From positions 7,254,001 to 7,318,000 of the forward strand of contig OX637297.1 of the NCBI GenBank assembly GCA_951799445.1: a DNA stretch of 64,000 nt. Reading direction: 5' to 3'. Within the stretch, counting starts at the first letter, position 1; the number at the start of each line of letters is the position of its first letter. The notes under the pieces were generated by a model that was given only the letters and a program-made list of their open reading frames with translations, did not search any database and had not been told where the DNA came from. Of this stretch, positions 55,091-64,000 are shown one piece after another. The position numbers and the translations under genes are program-made. This stretch comes from Pseudisothecium myosuroides. Taxonomy: Eukaryota > Streptophyta > Bryopsida > Hypnales > Lembophyllaceae.

Positions 55091-55728
55091 TTTAGGTCGA
55101 ATCGACCTGAAACATAAAGCTTCATCGTTCATTACATGAACACTCTTCGTACTTTACATAGAAAGACATTAGGTACATGAATGTGCCAGTCCGGAATGAA
55201 CGCATCTATGACAATGAATTTCGGAGGTTGTGCCCACTTGTAAATAGTTATGAAACTACTCACGACCTAAGATGACGAAGCACACCATTCAGATCGACTC
55301 GACCTGAATGGATAATCTCAGAGAAGAATACATTAAATTCAGCACTTTCATTCAGACATTGAAAAGTCATCCTGTACATGAATAAGACTCTGACTCTGAA
55401 ACACTATGGATTGATTACGATACAGGTGGACCCAACCTAAAACATGTTCCTTTACACGCTAGAATATCCTTGTCCTTCAATCATGTTCCTCGGATTTGGT
55501 CTCTGTCATCTACCGTGTTTAGGTCGACTCGACCTGAATGGATACAGTGGATGACAATCTCTTGTCTCTTCCAATCAATGATATTATCATCTTATATTGT
55601 GATTCTCAAATTCAGGTCGAATCGACCTGAATTATTTATAGAATAAACAGTCCCATTTACTAATACTAGATAGTGTCCTCTTATTATCACCCGGATTGTT
55701 ATTAGATTCAGGTCGACCCGACCTGAAA
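55091..55728. repeat. Cluster of dispersed palindromes, core AGGTCGA-n-TCGACCT
   Basis: Copies lie at 55091-55112, 55287-55309, 55424-55440 (degenerate), 55517-55539, 55609-55633 and 55707-55728. The best (55609-55633) has perfect 12-bp arms AATTCAGGTCGA around one A. Centre bases and outer arms vary, but the AGGTCGA core is kept. Spacing is about 195, 140, 90, 90, 97 bp. They are not tandem units: sequences between them differ. They sit 210-850 bp upstream of the transposase-like ATG, so they are candidates for subterminal transposase sites or operator-like sites for a dimeric DNA-binding protein. Confidence 0.85.
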
Positions 55729-55739
55729 CAACAATCCTC

Positions 55740-56795
55740 CAGGTCGGTCAGACTCGTTCCGGGATTTACGGGACTCTCATTACATACATTGGAATGAACT
55801 GTGTTCCGGTTTTTACGGCGGTAAATTAGGGAACTATTTCTGCATTCACAGGCACACATGTAAGAAAACAAAGAGCTGAACTGAACCATCACACGCATGA
55901 TTCAACACTCACAATTATAACAGGAAATATCATTCACTTTCAGCCTACAGCAGTTCCTGCAATCGTTCTCCACCTAAAGAACTTCCGTGTAGTACAACAA
56001 GAGAATGAATACTGAATACAGGGAAATATCATGGAAGACACTAAAGAATCGTGCGTTACGTACTCACAGCGGCAAGCGCCTTCACCAGGAAATCTTCTGC
56101 AACAGTCTAGCACGGCATTCACTCAAAGTGTCCTTAACAAAATGCAACAATCTAAGCCAGGTCAAGAAATGGACAGCATGCATACAGAGGTGCACACAAC
56201 GATCCGAGAATCAGAGAAAGAATGACCTCAACCGGACGACGATGGAAGTGGAGGACTTCTTCGCGGGAAGGCAAAAGGTAGGAAGGTCAAAAGAGAATTT
56301 CAAAAGTTCTGAACATCATGCGGACTATAGTAGCCGGATGCTAAGTTCGGGTTCCCGCCGCCTTCTTTAAGTATTCATCAAACGGCACATATACAGCTGT
56401 TCACTTTACATCACCCGTGTCCTCAGAATGGGGTCAAAAGTACTCTGCACATTCCCCCTTCAATCAAAAATAAACATGAAGTCTAAATTTTTATTTATTT
56501 ATTTATTTATTTTTAGGAAATACTCTGCACTATCTGAAAGTTCTGGGTTTTTTCACAATTTCCGGCGAACAACATCTGACAATATTCTCTGTGTATTTTA
56601 ATGGCACTCCAAAGTCAACACTTTACTTAAAAAGTGCAGTGCATCCTAAATTTCAGTAATTACTGCAGAATCTTAGGATATCTTAGGATATCTTCATTAA
56701 AATTAGCATTAAAATTTTGCATGCTTGGTAAGGATAACTAAAATAATTTAGGGTATCCAATGCTAATTCTCCAGTGACAAGCGTTTCAAGGGCTT
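55740..56795. other. No gene seen; TTTA microsatellite at 56490-56514
   Basis: Open frames at 55632-56370 on both strands lack protein-like composition and overlap each other. A (TTTA)n run lies at 56490-56514. Beyond it the sequence is AT-rich. Confidence 0.5.
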
Positions 56796-56825
56796 AAGGT
56801 TTAGGGTTTAGGGTTTAGGGTTTAG
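56796..56825 (+). repeat. Interstitial telomere-like repeat (TTTAGGG)
   Basis: About three and a half perfect units of the plant telomere motif TTTAGGG on the plus strand. Confidence 0.85.
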
Positions 56826-57555
56826 AATTTTTTATTTCAAAAATTTGGATTTATAGGGTTCACAGTTTGCAAACTCTACACCCTATTACCACATCCAAAG
56901 ACTTTGACATAACACTTCCACTTATGATTTTCAACATATTAATGGCCCGGGTACGCAACTCCCATATTATATGGCCCTGATTATAATCACTTATAATGCA
57001 TTTTAGTCTAATTTCAAGGGATACAATTTGTTTTAATGTAGAAAACTCTTGTAGCCCTTTTAACAAGGAATCCAAAAATGTAATTCTATATATGAAATGA
57101 TATTTCTTTGGGGACAATAATAGCATTAAAAAAATAATTATATGAGTTTTTTTAATACATGTATCATGGGACAAGCTACCCAACTTTGGGGGCTTTTTAA
57201 TAAAATTTTAATTTTAATTGGAGGGAACTTTTTGTAAAGAATTTTTAAAACTATGCATAGGTGTTTCAATTCTTCATATATATTGTTAGTTTTTTTTTTC
57301 ATATGTATGCAATTGAACATTTTTTACATTTAATTTTTTTTAATTTGGTCTTCACCCAACTTTTTGGTCTTTTTAATTTGATATAATTTTTACAAAAGCC
57401 GTCCTCTGAGCCGTTTTAATGCCGATGACCCCTGTGTATAATATATGAGTTGCGTACCCGGGATTAATGGTTTTAATTCATTTAAGCAGACGGCGGTTGT
57501 GAAATTAAAGATGACGTTTTGATTTTTGATTTATTAAAAACTACTAGAACTTTGA
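56826..57555. other. AT-rich stretch between telomere-like repeat and satellite; no gene
   Basis: Minus-strand open frames at 56860-57320 arise in AT-rich sequence and have Ile/Lys/Phe-rich, non-specific composition. GGGTACGCAACTCATATATTA-like blocks near 56945 and 57440 are inverted relative to each other. Confidence 0.45.
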
Positions 57556-60500
57556 ACACATACAATAAGTGCCCCATCTTTTAACATATACAACGAGAAA
57601 GGAAAAAAAAACATCGGCCATGCCCTACAGACTGTGGTTCAAAGAACTAAAATCTCAAATGTCATGAAATTGAAATCCAAAAGAAGGAACAAAAAAAAAT
57701 ACCAGTTGTAAATACTCCAAGGACTAATAATTCATGAGTGCACTAAATTTAGTGCCCCATTTTGTAGCATTTACTACGCGAAAGAAGAAAATTTGAATTA
57801 GCCATGCCCTGTAGTTTATTGAACAAATAAACTAAAATGCCATGGAATTGGTATTTAAAAGAAGGCCCAAGAAAATGTACAAGTTGTCCATACTCCAAGG
57901 ACTAATAATTCATGAGTGTTCTAAATTTAGTGCCCCGTACTCTTATTTGTACGACGAAAACAAAAAATGAATTAGCCATGCCCTGTAGTTTATTGAACTA
58001 AAATCTCAAAAATCATGGAACTGGTATCAAAGTGAAGGCCCAAGAAAATGTCCAAGTTGTAAATACTCCAAGGACTAATAATTCATGGGTGCACTAAATT
58101 TAGTGCAACGTTTCATAACATACACGACGAAAAAGAAAAAATAAACAATTGGCCATGCCCTGTAGTTTAGAGAACTAAAATCTCAAATGTCATGGAATTG
58201 GAATCCAAAAAAAGGCCAAAAAAAGTGTACAAGTTGTAAATACTCTAAGGACTAATAATTCATGGGTGCACTAAATTTACTGCACCGTTTCATAACATAC
58301 ACGACGAGAAAGAAAAAATAAACAATTGGCCATACCTTGTAGTTTAGAGAACTAAAATCTCAAATGTCATGGAATTGGAATCCAAAAGAAGGCCCAAGAA
58401 AATGTACAAGTTGTAAATACTCCAAGAACTAATAATTCATGGGTGCACTAAATGTAGTGCACCGTTTCATAACATACACGACGAGAAAGAAAAAATAAAC
58501 AATTGGCCATGCCCTGTAGTTTAGAGAACTAAAATCTCAAATGTCATGGAATTGGAATCCAAAAGAAGGCCCAAGAAAATGTACAAGTTGTAAATACTCC
58601 AACGACTAATAATTCATGACTGTTCTAAATTTAGTGCCCTATTCTCTTATTTGTACGACGAGAAAGAAAAAATAAACAATTGGCCATGCCCTGTAGTTTA
58701 GAGAACTAAAATCTCAAATGTCATGGAATTGGAATGCAAAAGAAGGCCCAAGAAAATGTACAAGTTGTAAATACTCTAAGGACTAATAATTCAGGATTGT
58801 TCTAAATTTAGTGCACTATTCTCTTATTTGTACGACAAGAAAGAAAAAATAAACAATTCATTTGGCCATGCCCTGTAGTTTAGAGAACTAAAATCTCAAA
58901 GGTCATGGAATTGGAATCCAAAAGAAGGCCCAAGAAAATGTACAAGTTGTAAATACTCCAAGAACTAATAATTCATGGGTGCACTAAATTTAGTGCACCG
59001 TTTCATAACATACACGACGAAAAAGAAAAAATAAACAATTGGCCATGCCCTGTAGTTTAGAGAACTAAAATCCCAAACGTCATGGAATCGGAATCCAAAA
59101 GAAGGCCCAAGGAAATGTACAAGTTGTAAATACTCCAAGGACTAATAATTCATGGGTGCACTAAATTTAGTGCACCATTTCATAACATACACAACGAGAA
59201 AGAAAAAATAAACAATTGGCCATGCCCTGTAGTTTAGAGAACTAAAATCTCAAAGGTCATGGAATTGGATTCCAAAAGAAGGCCCAAGAAAATGTACAAG
59301 TTGTAAATACTCCAAGAAATAATAATTCATGGGTGCACTAAATTTAGTGCACCGTTTCATAACATACACAATGAGAAAGAAAAAATAAACAATTGGCCAT
59401 ACCCTGTAGTTTAGAGAACTAAAATCTCAAAGGTCATGGAATTGGAGTCCAAAAGAAGGCCAAAAGAAATGTACAAGTTGTAAATACTCCAAGAAATAAT
59501 AATTCATGGGTGCACTAAATTTAGTGCCCTATTCTCTTATTTGTACGACGAGAAAGGAAAAATAAATAATTGGCCATGCCTTGTAGTTTAGAGAACTAAA
59601 ATCTCAAAGGTCATGGAATTGGAATCTGAAAGAAGGCCAAAAGAAATGTACAAGTTGTAAATACTCCAAGAAATAATAATTCATGGGTGCACTAAATTTA
59701 GTGCACCGTTTCATTACATACACGACGAGAAAGAAAAAATAAACAATTCATTTGGCCATGCCCTGTAGTTTAGAGAACTAAAATCTCAAAGGTCATGGAA
59801 TTGGAGTCCAAAAGAAGGCCAAAAGAAATGTACAAGTTGTAAATACTCCAAGAAATAATAATTCATGGGTGCACTAAATTCAGTGCACCGTTTCATTACA
59901 TACACGACGAGAAAGAAAAAATAAACAATTCATTTGGCCATGCCTTGTAGTTTAGAGAACTAAAATCTCAAAGGTCATGGAATTGGAATCCAAAAGAAGG
60001 CCAAAAGAAATGTACAAGTTGTAAATACTCCAAGAAATAATAATTCACGGGTGCACTAAATTTAGTGCACCGTTTCATAACATACACGACGAGAAAGAAG
60101 AAGTAAACAATTGGCCATGCCCTGTAGTTTGTTGAACTAAAATCTCACATGTCATAGATTTGGAATCCAAAAGAAGGCCCACGAAATTGTACAAGTTGTA
60201 AATACTCCAAGGACTAATAACTCATGAGTGTTCTAAATTAAGTGCCCTATTCTCTTATTTGTACGACGAAAAAGGAAAAACAAACAATTGGCCATGCCCT
60301 GTAGTTTAGAGAACTAAAATCTCAAAGGTCATGGAATTGAAATCCAAAAGAAGGCCAAAAGAAATGTACAAGTTGTAAATACTCCAAGAACTAATAATTC
60401 ATGGGTGCACTAAATTTAGTGCACCGTTTCCTAACATACACGACGAGAAAGAAAAAAAAAACAATTGGCCATGCCCTGTAGTTTAGAGAACTAAAATCTC

Positions 60501-63500
60501 AAAGGTCGTGGAAATGGAATCCAAAAGAAGGCCCAAGAAAATGTACAGGTTGTAAATACTCCAAGGACTAATAATTCATGAGTGTTCTAAATGTAGTGCC
60601 CTAATCTCTTATTTGTACGACGAGAGGAAAAATAAACAATTGGCCATGCCCTAAAGTTTATTGAACTAAAATCTCAAAGGTCATGAAATTGGAATCCAAA
60701 AGAAGGCCAAAAGAAATGTACAAGTTGTAAATACTCCAAGAACTAATAATTCATGGGTGCACTAAATTTAGTGCACCGTTTCATAACATACACGACGAAA
60801 AAGAAAAAATAAACAATTGGCCATGCCCTGTAGTTTAGAGAACTAAAATCTCAAATGTCATGGAATCGGAATCCGAAAGAAGGCCCAAGGAAATGTACAA
60901 GTTGTAAATACTCCAAGGACTAATAATTCATGGGTGCACTAAATTTAGTGCACCATTTCATAACATACACAACGAGAAAGAAAAAATAAACAATTGGCCA
61001 TGCCCTGTAGTTTAGAGAACTAAAATCTCAAAGGTCATGGAATTGGATTCCAAAAGAAGGCCCAAGAAAATGTACAAGTTGTAAATACTCCAAGAAATAA
61101 TAATTCATGGGTGCACTAAATTTAGTGCACCGTTTCATAACATACACAATGAGAAAGAAAAAATAAACAATTGGCCATACCCTGTAGATTAGAGAACTAA
61201 AATCTCAAAGGTCATGGAATTGGAGTCCAAAAGAAGGCCAAAAGAAATGTACAAGTTGTAAATACTCCAAGAAATAATAATTCATGGGTGCACTAAATTT
61301 AGTGCCCTATTCTCTTATTTGTACGACGAGAAAGGAAAAATAAATAATTGGCCATGCCTTGTAGTTTAGAGAACTAAAATCTCAAAGGTCATGGAATTGG
61401 AATCTGAAAGAAGGCCAAAAGAAATGTACAAGTTGTAAATACTCCAAGAAATAATAATTTATGGGTGCACTTAATTTAGTGCACCGTTTCATAACATACA
61501 CGACAAGAAAGAAAAAATAGACAATTGGCCATGCCCTGTAGTTTAGAGAACTAAAATCTCAAAGGTCATGAAATTGGAATCCAGAAGAAGGCCAAAAGAA
61601 ATGTACAAGTTGTAAATACTCCAAGAAATAATAATTCATGGGTGCACTAAATTCAGTGCACCGTTTCATTACATACACGACGAGAAAGAAAAAATAAACA
61701 ATTCATTTGGCCATGCCCTGTAGTTTAGAGAACTAAAATCTCAAAGGTCATGGAATTGGAATCCAAAAGAAGGCCAAAAGAAATGTACAAGTTGTAAATA
61801 CTCCACGAACTAATAATTCATGGGTGCACTAAATTTAGTGCACCGTTTCATAACATACACGACGAAAAAGAAAAAATAAACAATTGGCCATGCCCTGTAG
61901 TTTAGAGAACTAAAATCTCAAAGGTCATGAAATTGGAATCCAAAAGAAGGCCCAAGAAAATGTACAAGTTGTAAATACTCCAAGAAATAATAATTCATGG
62001 GTGCACTAAATTTAGTGCACCGTTTCATAACATACACAATGAGAAAGAAAAAATAAACAATTGGCCATACCCTGTAGATTAGAGAACTAAAATCTCAAAG
62101 GTCATGGAATTGGAGTCCAAAAGAAGGCCAAAAGAAATGTACAAGTTGTAAATACTCCAAGAAATAATAATTCATGGGTGCACTAAATTTAGTGCCCTAT
62201 TCTCTTATTTGTACGACGAGAAAGGAAAAATAAATAATTGGCCATGCCTTGTAGTTTAGAGAACTAAAATCTCAAAGGTCATGGAATTGGAATCTGAAAG
62301 AAGGCCAAAAGAAATGTACAAGTTGTAAATACTCCAAGAACTAATAATTTATGGGTGCACTAAATTTAGTGCACCGTTTCATAACATACACGACAAGAAA
62401 GAAAAAATAGACAATTGGCCATGCCCTGTAGTTTAGAGAACTAAAATCTCAAAGGTCATGAAATTGGAATCCAGAAGAAGGCCAAAAGAAATGTACAAGT
62501 TGTAAATACTCCAAGAAATAATAATTCATGGGTGCACTAAATTCAGTGCACCGTTTCATTACATACACAATAAGAAAGAAAAAATAAACAATTGGCCATA
62601 CCCTGTAGTTTAGAGAACTAAAATCTCAAAGGTCATGGAATTGGAGTCCAAAAGAAGGCCAAAAGAAATGTACAAGTTGTAAATACTCCAAGAAATAATA
62701 ATTCATGGGTGCACTAAATTTAGTGCCCTATTCTCTTATTTGTACGACGAGAAAGGAAAAATAAATAATTGGCCATGCCTTGTAGTTTAGAGAACTAAAA
62801 TCTCAAAGGTCATGGAATTGGAATCCAAAAGAAGGCCAAAAGAAATGTACAAGTTGTAAATACTCCAAGAAATAATAATTCATGGGTGCACTAAATTTAG
62901 TGCACCGTTTCATTACATACACGACGAGAAAGAAAAAATAAACAATTCATTTGGCCATGCCCTGTAGTTTAGAGAACTAAAATCTCAAAGGTCATGGAAT
63001 TGGAGTCCAAAAGAAGGCCAAAAGAAATGTACAAGTTGTAAATACTCCAAGAAATAATAATTCATGGGTGCACTAAACCAGTGCACCGTTTCATTACATA
63101 CACGACGAGAAAGAAAAAATAAACAATTCATTTGGCCATGCCCTGTAGTTTAGAGAACTAAAATCTCAAAGGTCATGGAATTGGAATCTGAAAGAAGGCC
63201 AAAAGAAATGTACAAGTTGTAAATACTCCAAGAAATAATAATTCACGGGTGCACTAAATTTAGTGCACCGTTTCATAACATACACGACGAGAAAGAAGAA
63301 GTAAACAATTGGCCATGCCCTGTAGTTTGTTGAACTAAAATCTCACATGTCATAGATTTGGAATCCAAAAGAAGGCCCACGAAATTGTACAAGTTGTAAA
63401 TACTCCAAGGACTAATAACTCATGAGTGTTCTAAATTAAGTGCCCTATTCTCTTATTTGTACGACGAAAAAGGAAAAACAAACAATTGGCCATGCCCTGT

Positions 63501-64000
63501 AGTTTAGAGAACTAAAATCTCAAAGGTCATGGAATTGAAATCCAAAAGAAGGCCCAAGAAAATGTACAAGTTGTAAATACTCCAAGAACTAATAATTCAT
63601 GGGTGCACTAAATTTAGTGCACCGTTTCCTAACATACACGACGAGAAAGAAAAAAAAAACAATTGGCCATGCCCTGTAGTTTAGAGAACTAAAATCTCAA
63701 AGGTCGTGGAAATGGAATCCAAAAGAAGGCCCAAGAAAATGTACAGGTTGTAAATACTCCAAGGACTAATAATTCATGAGTGTTCTAAATGTAGTGCCCT
63801 AATCTCTTATTTGTACGACGAGAGGAAAAATAAACAATTGGCCATGCCCTAAAGTTTATTGAACTAAAATCTCAAAGGTCATGAAATTGGAATCCAAAAG
63901 AAGGCCAAAAGAAATGTACAAGTTGTAAATACTCCAAGAACTAATAATTCATGGGTGCACTAAATTTAATGCACCGTTTCATAACATACACGACGAAAAA
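57556..64000. repeat. ~177-bp satellite array (about 36 monomers), open at the window end
   Basis: GGCCATGCCCTGTAGTTTAG recurs with a 177-178 bp period (for example 58151, 58328, 58505). Monomers share ACTAAAATCTCAAAGGTCATG, AAGAAGGCC, TGTACAAGTTGTAAATACTCC. Two forms alternate: type A with GGTGCACTAAA joined to its own reverse complement and CGTTTCATAACATACACGACG; type B with TGTTCTAAATTTAGTGCCC and TATTCTCTTATTTGTACGACG. The left edge monomers (57556-58100) are more diverged, typical of an array border. A few units carry an extra CATT before TGGCC (AATTCATTTGGCC). Size and organisation fit a centromeric or pericentromeric satellite; this is inference. Confidence 0.95.

Larger units (their letters stand above)
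32854..55730 (-). mobile_element. DUF7869-type transposase-like element, split by a nested retroelement
   Basis: The left edge is set by homology with the fragment at 17875-18620, which starts at the same TTATATTCATTAAAATGGGAG. It includes a ~500 bp non-coding tail (32854-33381), the coding region (33382-35887 and 54515-54879) and a cluster of palindromes upstream (to about 55730). The right end was not found: no inverted copy of the left edge is visible up to 57555. It might be a terminal-inverted-repeat DNA transposon whose other end is lost, or a repeated host gene family. The nested LTR element at 35888-54509 is a later arrival. Confidence 0.6.

Noticed and set aside
55091..55728. Palindrome cluster as CRISPR-like or tandem repeat
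   Set aside because: Spacing is uneven, the intervening sequences are unrelated but long, and each site is itself palindromic; protein-binding sites fit better.
57556..64000. Regular repeats reminiscent of a CRISPR array
   Set aside because: The whole ~177 bp unit repeats with no unique spacers, and there are no cas genes; the window is plant nuclear DNA. It is a satellite.

Overview
The window looks like transposon-rich nuclear DNA of a land plant. The evidence is a GT-AG-spliced POLTERGEIST-type PP2C gene, a B3-domain exon, plant-type LINE and LTR elements, a short TTTAGGG interstitial telomere-like stretch and a ~177 bp satellite array. The transposase-like families (DUF7869-type, HTH plus Cys-rich) make me lean toward a bryophyte, lycophyte or fern, but this is inference; the species cannot be fixed from the sequence. 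The only gene that reads intact is the PP2C gene at 9910-12019. Almost everything else is mobile or decayed.

Layout: 1-178 is the end of a long LTR in plus orientation, inserted in a decayed minus-strand gene (179-640). 1088-7649 is a dead minus-strand LINE (ORF1, endonuclease, RT, zf-RVT). 9910-12019 is the PP2C gene. 12550-17470 holds two tandem degenerate minus-strand copies of an FCP1/NLI-like phosphatase gene, one carrying a MITE. 17875-18620 is a tail fragment of the same DUF7869-type element found complete further right. 19565-20294 has B3-domain exons. 20295-24280 has no recognisable gene. 24771-26465 is a broken HTH/Cys-rich transposase-like gene. 28292-29812 and 31523-32895 are two charged, partly coiled-coil ORFs with in-frame amber codons.

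From 32854 to at least ~55730 lies a minus-strand DUF7869-type transposase-like element split by a nested LTR retroelement (35888-54509, flanked by CATGG target duplications). The retroelement has LTRs over 5 kb that are almost identical, a tRNA-like primer site, an extra ORF before gag, gag with zinc knuckles and a retropepsin, but no RT, RNase H or integrase. Removing it in thought, with one target-site copy, joins the two halves of the DUF7869 gene in one reading frame of 957 codons broken only by three TAG codons. Just upstream of that gene's start sits a cluster of about six near-palindromic AGGTCGA/TCGACCT sites, which I consider the most interesting unexplained structure.

From ~57556 to the window end is a tandem satellite (~177 bp monomer, two monomer types, one with a perfect 22-bp palindrome, plus a ~3198 bp higher-order period), which could be centromeric or pericentromeric.

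A theme across the window is that isolated stops inside otherwise good reading frames are mostly TAG, as expected if CAG codons decayed by C-to-T deamination of methylated cytosine in silenced repeats.
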